A DNA stretch of 64,000 nucleotides from Parasutterella secunda (GCF_016901835.1 NZ_JACJKX010000005.1:45005-109004), one strand, 5' to 3'; numbered from the stretch's first letter, positions 38,924-49,377 are shown. The notes: generated by a model from the letters alone, not told the origin. Translations and numbers: made by a program.

Positions 38924-39477
38924 CCAGTTTCATTGCCTTTATTTTCAATATGGTGACGACCTTTGTCGGTTGCCTGTTGATTCTGCGCACCTATATTTTC
39001 TATCAACGTCTTTCTATTTTTGACCCGGTGGCTCGCCTGGCTTGGTTCGGTACCAATTGGCTGGTAATACCGGTTTCGCGTCTGGTCAGACCGGGAAGAC
39101 GTTGGGAGTGGGCCTCGGTTGTATCGGCTTTTGTGATGGCTGCCGTTGTGGCGGTTGTCACCCGCCAGGTCACTGGCTTACCGCTTAGCTGGCTGGGAGT
39201 ACCCGTCTGTGCGGTCTTTTTGTTACTTCGCTGGGTGCTGGAGTTGGTGTTGTGGGGCACGATTATTTACGTGCTTTTATCCTGGCTGCAACCCTCTTCG
39301 CCTGCCTACGGTATGGTTTGGCGCCTGATGAATCCGATTTTAGGGCCGATTTCCGAGCGCATGCCGCGCTTGGGCGGTTTTGACCTTTCACCGATCGTGA
39401 TTTTCCTCATCGTTAACGCCCTTTTATATTGGGTGACACCGCTCTCTCAAGGCTACTTTGTTAGCGCCTGGTTCTGA
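38917..39477 (+). CDS. YggT-family membrane protein
   Basis: A 186-residue protein with two YggT repeats. Each has a pair of hydrophobic helices; the second carries VLLSWLQPSSPAYG and the LMNPILGPISERMPRLGGFDLSPI signature. Family members are linked to osmotic protection or cytochrome and cell-division factor placement, without a settled mechanism. It overlaps ampD by 7 bases and converges with the next gene. Confidence 0.92.
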   Translation: MLASFIAFIFNMVTTFVGCLLILRTYIFYQRLSIFDPVARLAWFGTNWLVIPVSRLVRPGRRWEWASVVSAFVMAAVVAVVTRQVTGLPLSWLGVPVCAVFLLLRWVLELVLWGTIIYVLLSWLQPSSPAYGMVWRLMNPILGPISERMPRLGGFDLSPIVIFLIVNALLYWVTPLSQGYFVSAWF

Positions 39478-39482
39478 CGAGT

Positions 39483-40421
39483 CTAAAGCGAAATCTCTTT
39501 ATTGAATGCGCGTCTGAAAAGGCGCGCAATTTCATTTGTGTTCGCGCAATACCCTTGTGCTTGAGGATGTTGGGCTTTTATGGCGCCCATTAAAGATGCC
39601 AGGCGCATGGTATCGTCCCAATCAAGGCTCAGACTCAGGGCTCGCAAGAGTCCTCCTCTGAAAGCATCTCCGCATCCGACAGGATAAATCGGTCCTTGCA
39701 CGGGCAAAGCGTCAAAGTGAAAAGAATCGCCGTTTGTGAAAAGTGTTGCGCCTTGAGCTCCCTCAGTCATGATGAGTGCACGAAGACGGGAGGCGACAGC
39801 TCTTTGAGACAGACCGGTTTTATGACTGAGAACGTCCCACTCATAAGCTGAAAGCGTCACGATATCGACATGCTCAATAAACCATTCGATGTCCTCGCCT
39901 GTGACATAGGCACTGGCTTGCCCCATGTCCCAGATTACGGGAGTGTTGTGTGAGTTGAGATACCGGGTATGAGCCTTCATTACCCGAGTGTCGGTCGGCG
40001 TGATGATACCGAAGTCAAGCTTTTCATCTTCAGCGGGGAGCGCCTGATCGGCAAAGGCCATAGCGCCCTCGTGAAAAGCCGTCATTTGGTTGCCAAGGCT
40101 ATCTGTGGTGATGAAGGCCTGAGGGGTAAACGCCTCATTAATCACTTTGATGGCATCGGTACGAATACCAAGCTCTTTAAGATGATTGAAGTATTCTGCC
40201 GAGTCTTTTCCGACTGCTGTGACAATGAGCGGTTCGCCCCCTGCGGCTTTAAGGCCGTAGGCAATATTGGCCGCGCAGCCGCCGAAATTTTTGCTCATGA
40301 CAGGCGTCTGGAAAGTCAAATTAATTTTCTCAAGACTGCCTTCAAGAAGGTGATCGGCAAATACACCGTTGAAACTCAGAATAGTGTCATAGGCAACGGA
40401 GCCGGAAATAAAAATACTCAT
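39483..40421 (-). CDS. PfkB-family carbohydrate or nucleoside kinase
   Basis: A 312-residue ribokinase-fold enzyme. It has the N-terminal FGGCAANIAYGLKAAGG and the C-terminal catalytic PVGCGDAFRGGLL (the base aspartate within GCGDAF). Homologues beside DUF3426 genes in Burkholderiales are usually annotated as adenosine or sugar kinase; the substrate is not clear from sequence. It is last in the accB-accC-prmA-DUF3426-kinase series. Confidence 0.88.
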   Translation of the reverse strand: MSIFISGSVAYDTILSFNGVFADHLLEGSLEKINLTFQTPVMSKNFGGCAANIAYGLKAAGGEPLIVTAVGKDSAEYFNHLKELGIRTDAIKVINEAFTPQAFITTDSLGNQMTAFHEGAMAFADQALPAEDEKLDFGIITPTDTRVMKAHTRYLNSHNTPVIWDMGQASAYVTGEDIEWFIEHVDIVTLSAYEWDVLSHKTGLSQRAVASRLRALIMTEGAQGATLFTNGDSFHFDALPVQGPIYPVGCGDAFRGGLLRALSLSLDWDDTMRLASLMGAIKAQHPQAQGYCANTNEIARLFRRAFNKEISL

Positions 40422-40423
40422 GG

Positions 40424-40456
40424 TAAAAAAATCCCGCTTACCACAAGTAAACGGGA
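40424..40456 (-). terminator. Terminator between the DUF3426 gene and kinase gene
   Basis: Reading left, a 10-bp stem with one wobble pair (40456-40447 with 40441-40432) is followed by T7. Its T-run ends three bases before the kinase start codon, so it may set the level of kinase expression. Confidence 0.7.
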
Positions 40457-40465
40457 GAGAAAAAA

Positions 40466-41458
40466 TTAAAGAATACGTTCAATTTCAACAGCAAGTGTTG
40501 CCGGATCACCGTCGGTCATATCAAAAGCGATGGATACGGTTTGTGAAGCTTGAGGAGCAATCGTTTGATTGACATCCGTGAGGTATTCACTCGGATTGAT
40601 CCGGCGACGGGTGATGATGTCTTCTTTTTCACCTTTGAGTACAACCGTTAAGATCGGAAAGGCTTGGGCGCTGTCGGTGTTGTTTTTCAGTTCAACGGAG
40701 ATCGCATACCGATTGCCTTCAACTTGATTGAGTTGATGAGAAAGGATAGAAACCGGGGCGGTCTCGGCAGCAGTAGCAGCTCCTTGATCTGCTGAGGGCT
40801 GACTTTCCGTTGCCTCATTCTTAACAGGGGCATCAAGAGGCGTGAGTGTTCGGCGCGGTTCACACGTGATGTTTTCACACAGTAAATTAAAAAGCGGCTC
40901 AGCCTGCGGAATTTTATTTAATACGGCATTTTGATTAGAAGCGAGCAGTTTGACAGCGATGCCGATCACGGCTACGAGCGCAATAATCACCCAAAGCCAC
41001 GTCTTGGAAGAGAATTTCTTTTCGTTTTCTTCCTGCTCTTCATCGTCCGTTTCATAAGCGGCGCTGTCACTGTTGTTTTCACTCGTCGCAGCAGAGGGAG
41101 CCGGATGACTGATGACCTTAATGTTGGAGCCGCCGTTGATGATATCCAATCTTTCGGGGCCGTTACGCACTTCACTTCGGATACCGACTAATCCTTGATT
41201 ATCATCGACGGAGTCAAAGCCTTTTAACTGGTCGGCCAAAGATTTCATGCTGGCAATACCTTGGCGCTCGACTTCGGCTTCACGTTCAATGCGGTTTAAA
41301 CTGCCTTCGAGGTCAATGGATTTATACAAATGTTCACGAGCATTGAAAACATTCTGACAAAAGCCGCAACGAACCTTACCGCTTTTGGCCTGAAGAACAT
41401 TTTCGGTGATTTTGAAAGCCTGCTGGCAAGCCGGGCAACGAGTGATATAAACCGTCAT
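40466..41458 (-). CDS. DUF3426 protein with N-terminal zinc finger
   Basis: A 330-residue protein of unknown function. An MJ0042-type zinc ribbon (CPACQQAF and CGFCQNVF, residues 8-40) is followed by a disordered acidic linker, one membrane helix (TWLWVIIALVAVIGIAVKLL, about 155-175) and a C-terminal beta-rich DUF3426 domain. The topology suggests a cytoplasmic zinc finger and a periplasmic domain. Its place between prmA and a PfkB kinase is widely kept in betaproteobacteria. Confidence 0.88.
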   Translation of the reverse strand: MTVYITRCPACQQAFKITENVLQAKSGKVRCGFCQNVFNAREHLYKSIDLEGSLNRIEREAEVERQGIASMKSLADQLKGFDSVDDNQGLVGIRSEVRNGPERLDIINGGSNIKVISHPAPSAATSENNSDSAAYETDDEEQEENEKKFSSKTWLWVIIALVAVIGIAVKLLASNQNAVLNKIPQAEPLFNLLCENITCEPRRTLTPLDAPVKNEATESQPSADQGAATAAETAPVSILSHQLNQVEGNRYAISVELKNNTDSAQAFPILTVVLKGEKEDIITRRRINPSEYLTDVNQTIAPQASQTVSIAFDMTDGDPATLAVEIERIL

Positions 41459-41586
41459 AGCTACACAAGAAAAAAATTATTTGGACTACACCATTAACGA
41501 CGAATCATCATACTGATTTTGTGCACGAAGTGTGTCCTTTGAGAAAACTTTTTCAACGAAGGAAATACAAGAATTCAGTCTGCAAA

Positions 41587-41617
41587 AGAAAACGGCCACC
41601 GCATCAAGCAATGGCCG
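41587..41617 (-). terminator. Terminator after prmA
   Basis: Reading left, the stem CGGCCA/TGGCCG (41617-41612 with 41598-41593) with a 13-base loop is followed by TTTTC. Confidence 0.6.
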
Positions 41618-41638
41618 CCTTCTACGGATTCGATATTG

Positions 41639-42538
41639 CTATTGTTTTTGACCGGCGATACAAACCCATCCTTCACTTTCTTTCCATACGGAAAGCTTCA
41701 CAGAAGGATCGTGTTCTTTGTAAACATCCATGACTTCTTGGGCCTGACGAGCCAAAACACCGGAGAGCACCAAGTGGCCTTGGGGCTTGACGCGAGCCAA
41801 GAGGGCAGGGGCCAACAGCTTGAGTGGATTAGACAAAATATTGGCCACCACAATATCAAATGTCCCTTCGGGCATATCCTTCGGTAAAACGAAAGTAGCG
41901 GGCGCATCGTTAGCCTTGGCATTGTCGACAGCGGCTTCGACAGCCTGAGGATCAATGTCCGTGCCCAAGACCTCGCCGGCTCCGACTTTCTTGGCGGCAA
42001 TAGCGAGGATACCCGTGCCACAGCCGTAGTCCAAAACACTTTCACCGGCCTTGACGTTGGCATCAAGCCACTGCAGGCAAAGATGAGTGGTTGGGTGACT
42101 GCCCGTGCCGAAAGCAACGCCCGGATCTAAGCGGATGTTGATGGCGGTGTCGCCTGCGGGCGGCTCGTGCCAGGTCGGCACAATCCACAAACGGTCGGAA
42201 ACTCGAACCGGCTGGAATTGAGCTTGAGTGATGCGTACCCAGTCCGCATCTTCAACCTGTTCATCGCTCACAAGCTTCGGTTCCTCAATTCCTAATCCCT
42301 TAACGGCAATGGCCATATCGAGATCGAAATCGAAGTCATCGTTAACCAGAACTTTCAGGTATGAGTTCTTCCAAGCAAGTTTGGTAGGCTCAAGTCCCGG
42401 TTCACCGTAAAGCGGTTGTTCATCAGGCGTATCGGCGTCTGCGTCTTCAATAGAAACAGATAAAGCGCCGGCATCCATCAGGGCATCGCCCAGTACTTCC
42501 GCGGCCCGGTCATTCACTAATAAAGTAATCTCACGCAT
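41639..42538 (-). CDS. prmA: Ribosomal protein L11 methyltransferase
   Basis: A 299-residue SAM-dependent enzyme that methylates L11. The N-terminal substrate-recognition domain is followed by the methyltransferase domain with LDYGCGTGILAIAA, GTDIDP and VANILSNPL. GTGSHPTTHLCLQWL precedes it, as in PrmA. The ATG at 42538 comes one base after the accC stop; longer upstream frames overlap accC. Confidence 0.96.
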   Translation of the reverse strand: MREITLLVNDRAAEVLGDALMDAGALSVSIEDADADTPDEQPLYGEPGLEPTKLAWKNSYLKVLVNDDFDFDLDMAIAVKGLGIEEPKLVSDEQVEDADWVRITQAQFQPVRVSDRLWIVPTWHEPPAGDTAINIRLDPGVAFGTGSHPTTHLCLQWLDANVKAGESVLDYGCGTGILAIAAKKVGAGEVLGTDIDPQAVEAAVDNAKANDAPATFVLPKDMPEGTFDIVVANILSNPLKLLAPALLARVKPQGHLVLSGVLARQAQEVMDVYKEHDPSVKLSVWKESEGWVCIAGQKQ

Positions 42539-42539
42539 C

Positions 42540-43916
42540 TTAGAGGCTGTCCTCGTGGGTGGTGCGTTGTTTTTGAAGGTCCTTAAGCCGTTCTTCCAGA
42601 TAGTGGATGGAGGCGCCGCCTTGGCGGAATTTCTCATCCATCATCAATTCACGGTGTAAGGGCAAGTTCGTCTTAATTCCGGTGACGACCATTTCCGACA
42701 AAGCGATCTTCATACGAGCAATGGCCGTTTCGCGGTCATCGCCGTAAGCGATGAGCTTACCGATCATGGAGTCGTAGTAAGGCGGCACAAAGTAGCCGGA
42801 ATACACGTGGCTGTCAAAGCGAATGCCGGGACCGCCGGGGGTGTGCCAGGCTGTGACTCGTCCGGGGCTCGGAACAAACGTGAAAGGATCTTCAGCGTTG
42901 ATACGGCATTCGATGGCATGGCCGCGAATTTGAATATCACGTTGCTTGTATTGCAAACGTTCGCCGTAAGCCACTCGGATTTGTTCACGAACGAGGTCAA
43001 CACCTGTGATAAGTTCGGTTACAGGGTGTTCCACTTGAATACGGGTGTTCATTTCAATGAAATAGAACTGCTCGTTTTCATAGAGGAATTCAAAAGTACC
43101 TGCGCCGCGGTAACCGATGCGTTTGCAGGCTTCAACACAGCGTTCGCCTACTTTTTCAATCAGTTTGCGGGGAATGCCCGGAGCGGGAGCTTCTTCGAGT
43201 ACCTTTTGGTTGCGGCGCTGCATGGAGCAGTCGCGTTCACCTAAATAGATGGCATTGTGGAAATTGTCCGCGAGCACCTGAATTTCAATGTGACGCGGGT
43301 TTTCAAGGAATTTTTCCATGTAAACCGTCGGATTGCCGAAAGCGGCCTGTGCTTCCTGACGGGTCATGGATACCGCATTGATCAAAGCAGCTTCGGTGCG
43401 CACCACACGCATACCGCGACCGCCGCCGCCACCGGATGCTTTAATAATGACGGGATAGCCGATCTTGCGGGCAATCTGGATGATTTCATCAGGATCGTCA
43501 GGCAGTGCACCGTCAGAGCCCGGAACGACAGGAACACCGGCTTCGATCATGGCCTTCTTGGCCGAGACTTTATCGCCCATGATGCGGATCGAATCCGGGC
43601 GAGGGCCGATGAAGGCAAAACCTGAGCGTTCAACTCTTTCGGCAAAGTCAGCATTTTCAGACAAAAAGCCGTAACCCGGGTGGATGGCTTCTGCATCGGT
43701 GACTTCTGCGGCGCTGATGATGGCAGGAATATTTAAGTAGCTGTCAACAGAGGGAGCCGGTCCGATGCAGACAGACTCGTCTGCCAAGCGGACATACTTG
43801 GCATCCACGTCAGCCGTGGAGTGCACCACCACCGTCTTGATATTCATTTCACGGCAAGCTCTTTGAATGCGCAGAGCGATCTCACCGCGGTTGGCGATTA
43901 AGATTTTTCCGAACAT
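42540..43916 (-). CDS. accC: Acetyl-CoA carboxylase, biotin carboxylase subunit
   Basis: A 458-residue ATP-grasp enzyme that carboxylates biotin in the first step of fatty-acid synthesis. It starts [17 protein letters not shown], and shows the glycine-rich ATP loop [12 protein letters not shown] and the active-site segment [14 protein letters not shown]. It follows accB after 5 bases and precedes prmA. Confidence 0.98.
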   Translation of the reverse strand: MFGKILIANRGEIALRIQRACREMNIKTVVVHSTADVDAKYVRLADESVCIGPAPSVDSYLNIPAIISAAEVTDAEAIHPGYGFLSENADFAERVERSGFAFIGPRPDSIRIMGDKVSAKKAMIEAGVPVVPGSDGALPDDPDEIIQIARKIGYPVIIKASGGGGGRGMRVVRTEAALINAVSMTRQEAQAAFGNPTVYMEKFLENPRHIEIQVLADNFHNAIYLGERDCSMQRRNQKVLEEAPAPGIPRKLIEKVGERCVEACKRIGYRGAGTFEFLYENEQFYFIEMNTRIQVEHPVTELITGVDLVREQIRVAYGERLQYKQRDIQIRGHAIECRINAEDPFTFVPSPGRVTAWHTPGGPGIRFDSHVYSGYFVPPYYDSMIGKLIAYGDDRETAIARMKIALSEMVVTGIKTNLPLHRELMMDEKFRQGGASIHYLEERLKDLQKQRTTHEDSL

Positions 43917-43921
43917 AGTCT

Positions 43922-44377
43922 TTAGCCGATGATAAAGAGGGGTTGACCGAATTCGACAGGTTGAGCGTTTTCAACACAAATTTCTTTAATCGTGCCGGAG
44001 GTTTCCGCTTCAATTTCGTTCAAAAGCTTCATGGCTTCAATGATGCCCAAGGTCTGACCGGCTTCGACGTGATCGCCTACCTTCACAAAGGGTTCGGCAC
44101 CCGGATTCGGAGCACGGTAGAACGTACCCACCATCGGAGAGGTCACGGTTGTGCCTTGCACAACGGGTTCAGCAGCCGCTTCCGGTTGGGCAGGGGCGGC
44201 AGCGGGGGCAGCAGCCGGAGCTGCGGCGACAACCGGGGCAACAGCGGGAGCCGCAACAGCCACGGTTTGGACTTTGTTGACAATACGCACTTTATCGTTT
44301 TCTTCGGTGACCTCCAGCTCAGAGATACCGCTTTCGGCTACTAAGTCGATCAACGTTTTCAGTTTGCGTAAATCCAT
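43922..44377 (-). CDS. accB: Biotin carboxyl carrier protein
   Basis: A 151-residue carrier. An N-terminal domain and an alanine-proline-rich linker (about 53-75) are followed by the biotinyl domain with [12 protein letters not shown], where the lysine carries biotin. It shuttles CO2 between AccC and the carboxyltransferase. GAGG lies 8 bases before the ATG. No aroQ gene stands upstream, unlike many proteobacteria. Confidence 0.97.
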   Translation of the reverse strand: MDLRKLKTLIDLVAESGISELEVTEENDKVRIVNKVQTVAVAAPAVAPVVAAAPAAAPAAAPAQPEAAAEPVVQGTTVTSPMVGTFYRAPNPGAEPFVKVGDHVEAGQTLGIIEAMKLLNEIEAETSGTIKEICVENAQPVEFGQPLFIIG

Positions 44378-44874
44378 TTCACAGACCTCATATAAATGTA
44401 ATGCTCCGACGTCATCTCTTTCAGGGAAGCAATAATTGGACTCGTCGGGCTAATAAAACAGTATTTAAACTGCATTTTCATGCTTTTTTCGCTAAAAGTC
44501 TAGTAATTTCGTTTAATTTTTCGATTTTTCTCTATTTTTCGATCACCCATTTATGGTAGTCCTGACGTATTCGACTATTCGGACGGTGTGAATCTGTGTT
44601 AAAGAAAATCGTGAGAATTGACGGGAAATAACGACAAGTTTGCTGCATTGTCCATCGGTGTGCTGATATTTTGGGCATGTTGCATAATATTTAAGCAGTG
44701 ATGGCTTCTCGCAGATTTGTTGAGCTACCGATATTAATACAGGCGACAATAGAAGCGACAAGGACGATCAGTTTCCGAGTACCGTTTTGTTGTTTGTCAT
44801 TGAAGATATTTCAGTATATGTTCAAAAAAAATCGATAAAATACTCAAGTTTTTCAATGGTTTTGGGCTTTTCTT
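44378..44874. other. 497-base gap between accB and mpl
   Basis: No gene is supported. The only frame of note (44543-44761, minus, 72 codons) lacks a ribosome site and any recognisable motif. The stretch is AT-rich and must hold the divergent promoters of accB and mpl, possibly with a long leader for acc regulation. No clear consensus promoter pair was found. Confidence 0.5.
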
Positions 44875-46215
44875 ATGCATATTCACATTTTGGGTATCTG
44901 CGGAACATTTATGGGTGGGGTGGCACAGTTGGCTCGTGCAGCCGGTCACCGAGTGACCGGGTGTGACGCCAATGTTTATCCGCCGATGAGTGATCAGTTG
45001 GTGGCTGCCGGTATTGATTTGATCGAAGGGTTTGATCCCGCGCAGACTGCTCTTAAACCTGATTTATATGTCATCGGTAATGCCATTTCCCGAGGTAATC
45101 CCCTTTTGGAGAAAATCCTCAACGATCAGCTTCCTTATACATCAGGTCCGCAGTGGCTCGGAGAAACCCTGCTGCGCTCGCATCATGTCCTGGCTGTGGC
45201 AGGCACTCATGGAAAAACCACCACCAGTTCACTTCTGACGTGGATTTTGCAAGCTTGCGGAAAAAATCCCGGCTTTTTGATCGGAGGGGTCCCTGCTAAT
45301 TTCGGTCATTCAGCCAGACTCACTGACTCTCGCTATTTTGTTATCGAAGCCGATGAGTACGACACCTGCTTTTTTGATAAACGCTCAAAATTTGTGCACT
45401 ACCGACCCAAAACTGCCGTTTTAAATAACCTTGAATACGATCACGCAGATATCTTCCCGGATTTGCACGCCATTGAAACGCAGTTTCACCACTTGGTGCG
45501 AACCATGGCGCAGAATGCCCGAGTGGTGGTTAACGGACAATGCGAAGCTTTAGGGCGGGTACTTGACCGGGGACTTTACAGCGAATGCGTTTACTTTAAT
45601 GATCAGCGTGGATGGCATTTGGAAGGGAAAGAACTCTTTTATAAAGATAAGTCTTTCGGTGAGCTCAAGTTGGCCCTGCCCGGTCATCACAACCTTTTAA
45701 ATGCCAGTGCGGCCGTGGCTGCCGCTACTCATATCGGTATTGAGCCACAAGACGCGATTGAATCGTTGAAGACTTTCCAAGGCGTCAAACGTCGTATGGA
45801 GGTTAAGGGTGAGGTAAACGGTGTCACAGTCATCGATGACTTTGCTCACCACCCGACCGCTATTTACGAAACCATCGCGGCCTTGCGCAGCAAAATGGGA
45901 GATAGTGGGAAAATTATCGCGGTGCTTGAGCCCAGAAGTAACACCATGAAAATGGGTACGATGAAAGATCGTTTGCCCGGCAGTTTAAAAGAGGCCGATC
46001 AAGTGGTTTGTTACGCCGACCCGAAGCTCGGTTGGGATGCCGAACAAGCTTTGGCTCCCTTGGGCGAAAAGCTTCATGTACTTCACAGCATTGATGAGAC
46101 GGCCGTTGTGGCTTCACGCTTGGCTGCTCCCGGTGACAGCATACTCGTGATGAGTAACGGTGGATTCGGAGGCATTCACTGGAAAATCCTAGGTCTTCTG
46201 AAAAAAGGTGCTTGA
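44875..46215 (+). CDS. mpl: UDP-N-acetylmuramate:tripeptide ligase Mpl
   Basis: A 446-residue Mur-ligase-family recycling enzyme that joins UDP-MurNAc to L-Ala-D-Glu-meso-DAP released from the wall. It shows HILGICGTFMGG at the N-terminus, the ATP site AGTHGKTTTSS, and VIDDFAHHPTAIYET. With ampD in the same window it forms part of the murein recycling route. It overlaps the start region of the next gene. Confidence 0.95.
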   Translation: MHIHILGICGTFMGGVAQLARAAGHRVTGCDANVYPPMSDQLVAAGIDLIEGFDPAQTALKPDLYVIGNAISRGNPLLEKILNDQLPYTSGPQWLGETLLRSHHVLAVAGTHGKTTTSSLLTWILQACGKNPGFLIGGVPANFGHSARLTDSRYFVIEADEYDTCFFDKRSKFVHYRPKTAVLNNLEYDHADIFPDLHAIETQFHHLVRTMAQNARVVVNGQCEALGRVLDRGLYSECVYFNDQRGWHLEGKELFYKDKSFGELKLALPGHHNLLNASAAVAAATHIGIEPQDAIESLKTFQGVKRRMEVKGEVNGVTVIDDFAHHPTAIYETIAALRSKMGDSGKIIAVLEPRSNTMKMGTMKDRLPGSLKEADQVVCYADPKLGWDAEQALAPLGEKLHVLHSIDETAVVASRLAAPGDSILVMSNGGFGGIHWKILGLLKKGA

Positions 46216-46216
46216 C

Positions 46217-46783
46217 ATGGTTTTAATGTACCTGCATGGGTTTCGCTCGACCCCCTTTAGTAAAAAAGGACAGATCATGCGTGAGGCGTTTTCAGAAAAA
46301 CTCACGTTTGAAGCGCCTGATTTGAATGTTGGACCGAAAGAGGCTCAGAAGATTTTGATTGAGGCTACCCAAAACCTGGATCCTTCACAATTGTGTTTGG
46401 TGGGATCAAGCTTAGGGGGCTTTTATGCAACGTGGCTTGCCGAAAGAATCAGCTGCAGAGCCGTGCTTTTGAATCCGGCAACAGAACCTTGGTGTGTGAT
46501 CAATGATTATTTAGGTGTGCAAACGATTGCCAACACCGATCGCACGATTGAGGTTCTGCCTGAGTTTGCCCAACAGGCGCGACAGATGAATTGCGAGCGC
46601 ATTCATCCTGAACGGTATTTGGTTTTTTTGTCCACCGCTGATGAAGTGTTGGATTGGAAAAAAGCACAGAAAAAATACGCTGATTGCCCTCAAATTCTTT
46701 TGCCCGGCAATACACATGAAATCAATCATTTTGAACAGTGTTTGCCGGAAATTGAAAAATTCTTGGTTGAAACCCCTCGATAA
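46217..46783 (+). CDS. YqiA/YcfP-family alpha/beta-hydrolase
   Basis: A 188-residue esterase-like protein. YLHGFRSTPFSKKG at the start, the nucleophile elbow VGSSLGGFYA (serine in GSSLG) and a final histidine in GNTHEINHF match the YqiA/UPF0227 family. The natural substrate is unknown. The ATG at 46217 is chosen over an upstream GTG because AAGG lies 8 bases before it. It follows mpl directly. Confidence 0.87.
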   Translation: MVLMYLHGFRSTPFSKKGQIMREAFSEKLTFEAPDLNVGPKEAQKILIEATQNLDPSQLCLVGSSLGGFYATWLAERISCRAVLLNPATEPWCVINDYLGVQTIANTDRTIEVLPEFAQQARQMNCERIHPERYLVFLSTADEVLDWKKAQKKYADCPQILLPGNTHEINHFEQCLPEIEKFLVETPR

Positions 46784-46795
46784 AGGCTCATTGAA

Positions 46796-47407
46796 ATGGA
46801 ACACTCTTTTGTTTCTGCCTTGTTGCTGATGTTTTTGATGGCAGATCCTTTGGGAAATATCCCGATTTTTATTTCTTCGTTGAAGTCCGTTCCTGAGAAC
46901 AGGCGCTCGATGGTGGTGATCCGTGAGTGCTTTATTGCAGCGGTCATTTTGTGTATTTTCGCTTTCGGCGGCAAAGCGTTTTTGGATTCGTTGGGACTGA
47001 GTCAGGCGGCTCTTTCCATCGGCGGTGGATTGATTGTGCTCTTGATGGCGATCCGAATGGTCTTTCCTTCCAAGGAAGGTGTATTTGGAGAAGCGCCGGG
47101 CGGAGAGCCTTTTATTGTGCCCCTTGCTGTGCCCGCTATTGCCGGGCCCTCAACACTTGCTACCATTCTTCTTTTGGTCGGCAGCGACCCCACACGAATC
47201 ACCGAGTGGCTTCTTATTGTCGTGTTAACGTGCGCCATCAGTGCCGCTATTTTGGTATTTGCCGAAAGAGTGCAAAAGTTGGTCGGAGAAAGAACGACAG
47301 CCGCTTTTGAACGTCTCATGGGTTTGATTTTGGCTACAATGGCCGTCCAAATGTTTTTAACCGGTATTACTCAATTTATCCAGACAACGCTGAAAGGGGC
47401 GATTTGA
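46796..47407 (+). CDS. MarC/UPF0056-family membrane protein
   Basis: A 203-residue protein with six hydrophobic spans. FLMADPLGNIPIFI near the start and the later PLAVPAIAGPSTLATILLL are the repeated family signatures. Members are listed as MarC or SnatA (small amino acid transport); the function in this organism is unclear. It overlaps the next gene by one base. Confidence 0.92.
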   Translation: MEHSFVSALLLMFLMADPLGNIPIFISSLKSVPENRRSMVVIRECFIAAVILCIFAFGGKAFLDSLGLSQAALSIGGGLIVLLMAIRMVFPSKEGVFGEAPGGEPFIVPLAVPAIAGPSTLATILLLVGSDPTRITEWLLIVVLTCAISAAILVFAERVQKLVGERTTAAFERLMGLILATMAVQMFLTGITQFIQTTLKGAI

Positions 47408-49377
47408 TGTATCTCTTTTTTGAAGAAGACGGCACCTTTAAGGTCGGCACCGTTTTATCGCAGACGGGCAGTGCCTATCAGGTGGAACTTGTGACAGGAC
47501 GCCGCACGAAGGTCAAAGGCGGTCACGTCTTTTTTGAGTTTGAGTCGCCCGCGGCCTCCGAAGTGATGGCTAAAGCCGAGCAAACGGCAGCAGAGATGGA
47601 TCCGCAGTTTCTTTGGGAAGTGGCACCGGACGGAGAGTTCCGTTTTGAATCTCTTGCAGGAGACTATTTCGGAGAAGAGGCTGGCGTTATTGAACGCATC
47701 GCAACGTTGCTGACGCTTCATGGTCATCCGGTTTATTTTCACCGAAAAGGTCGCGGCAATTACCGCAAGGCCCCTGAGGAAATTTTGAAAGCCGCCCTTG
47801 CTGCGGTTGAGAAAAAACGTCTGGCAGAAGAGCAGAAAAAGGCCTGGGTTCGGCAGATGGTCGATGAAATGACCGTGCCTAAAGAAATTGCTTCTCAAGC
47901 GATCACCCTTTTGGTTTCACCTGATAAAAACAGCAATATCTGGAAAGCGCTCTCGGATGCGGCAAGCGAATCTCGTATGACGCCTCTGAGACTTCTTTTG
48001 TCGCTAGGAGCAATCGGTTCGGCCTATCGCTGGCACGTAGACAGTTTTTATGCTCAGTACTTCCCGAAGGGAAAGGGCTTTTCTGCCGATCTGAGTTTAC
48101 CTTCAGAGAACGGTTGGGAAGATTTGCCGATTGCCAATGTAAAGGCTTTTTCGATCGATGACTCCTCAACTACGGAAATTGACGATGCAACAAGCGTGGA
48201 GCATGTAAGCGACAAGCTTCTTCGTATCGGCATTCATATCGCTGCTCCGGGCCTTGGAATTGAGCGTGACAGCGACATCGATCGGGTTGCGCGTAGCAGA
48301 TTATCTACGGTTTATGCGCCCGGCATCAAAACGACCATGTTGCCCGAAAGCTGGATTAAGGAATTCTCCCTTGATGAGGGGCGAGCCGTGCCGTGCCTGT
48401 CGCTTTACGCACTCGTGGATAAAGACACGCTCGAAGTCAGTGCCACCGAAACGCACTTGGAACGAATCCGTGTTGCAAGCAACATCCGATACGATCAGAT
48501 TGAAGACGAATTTTCCGAAGAAAAACTTTTAGCAGGCACTGTTAATCATCCCTTTGCCGAAGAAATTACCTGGTTGTGGAAGTTTGCCAAAAAATGTCTG
48601 GCTGACCGCGAGGCCGTACGAGGTAAGCCTGAAATCCTCGGTCGAGTGGAATGGAGCTTTGATCTTGAAGGCGAAGACGAGAACGCGATCATTCATCTGA
48701 AATCCCGTCGCCGGGGTTCGCCCTTGGACTTGGCCGTAGGCGAATTGATGATTTTTGCCAATACGGTTTGGGGCGGCTGGCTCGAGGAAATGAATGTTGC
48801 AGGTATCTACCGCTCTCAAAGCATGGGTCGCGTAAAAATGAGCACTACGCCGGGGCCCCACGATGGAATGGGAGTGGCTCAGTATGCTTGGAGTACGTCG
48901 CCCTTGCGCCGGTATGTTGACCTTGTCAATCAACGTCAATTAATCAGTGCGGCGCTCGATCGCACGCCGAGCTATCGTCCCAGTGACACCGATCTTTTTA
49001 CGATCGTTTCCAATTTCACGTTAACGTACGGTGCTTATTCAGAGTTCCAACGCAAGATGGAGCGCTACTGGAGCTTGCGCTGGATTGAGCAAGAAGGACT
49101 CAAGACCATCGAGGCCGTTGTTGTCAAGGGCGAATTAATTCGCATCGAAGGCTTGCCTTTCATGCAAAGAATGCCCGGATTGCCCGAGTTGCCGAGGGGG
49201 CAGAAGATCCTGCTCGATATTTTGGGCGTCGATTATGTTGATGTGCTCCTGGAGGCTAGACTCAAAGAAGTGCTCGATGAAACCGACGAAGAGGCTCTTG
49301 AAGACGAGGACGCGGTTGAAGAGGTCTCAGCTGAATCTGAAGCAGCTCAAGGCACTGAAAAAGACGAAAATTCTTAA
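47407..49377 (+). CDS. RNase II-family ribonuclease
   Basis: A 656-residue enzyme with an RNB catalytic domain (about 240-560). The motif SIDDSSTTEIDDATSV supplies the metal-binding aspartates, and SMGRVKMST and TSPLRRYVDLVNQRQL are typical of RNase II/R. An N-terminal domain specific to this proteobacterial subgroup replaces the usual cold-shock domains, and the tail is strongly acidic. It is a 3'-to-5' exoribonuclease by family. Its ATG overlaps the marC-like stop. Confidence 0.9.
   Translation: MYLFFEEDGTFKVGTVLSQTGSAYQVELVTGRRTKVKGGHVFFEFESPAASEVMAKAEQTAAEMDPQFLWEVAPDGEFRFESLAGDYFGEEAGVIERIATLLTLHGHPVYFHRKGRGNYRKAPEEILKAALAAVEKKRLAEEQKKAWVRQMVDEMTVPKEIASQAITLLVSPDKNSNIWKALSDAASESRMTPLRLLLSLGAIGSAYRWHVDSFYAQYFPKGKGFSADLSLPSENGWEDLPIANVKAFSIDDSSTTEIDDATSVEHVSDKLLRIGIHIAAPGLGIERDSDIDRVARSRLSTVYAPGIKTTMLPESWIKEFSLDEGRAVPCLSLYALVDKDTLEVSATETHLERIRVASNIRYDQIEDEFSEEKLLAGTVNHPFAEEITWLWKFAKKCLADREAVRGKPEILGRVEWSFDLEGEDENAIIHLKSRRRGSPLDLAVGELMIFANTVWGGWLEEMNVAGIYRSQSMGRVKMSTTPGPHDGMGVAQYAWSTSPLRRYVDLVNQRQLISAALDRTPSYRPSDTDLFTIVSNFTLTYGAYSEFQRKMERYWSLRWIEQEGLKTIEAVVVKGELIRIEGLPFMQRMPGLPELPRGQKILLDILGVDYVDVLLEARLKEVLDETDEEALEDEDAVEEVSAESEAAQGTEKDENS

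Noticed and set aside
44543..44761. 72-codon frame in the accB-mpl gap
   Set aside because: No ribosome site, no motif, AT-rich context; more likely regulatory DNA.
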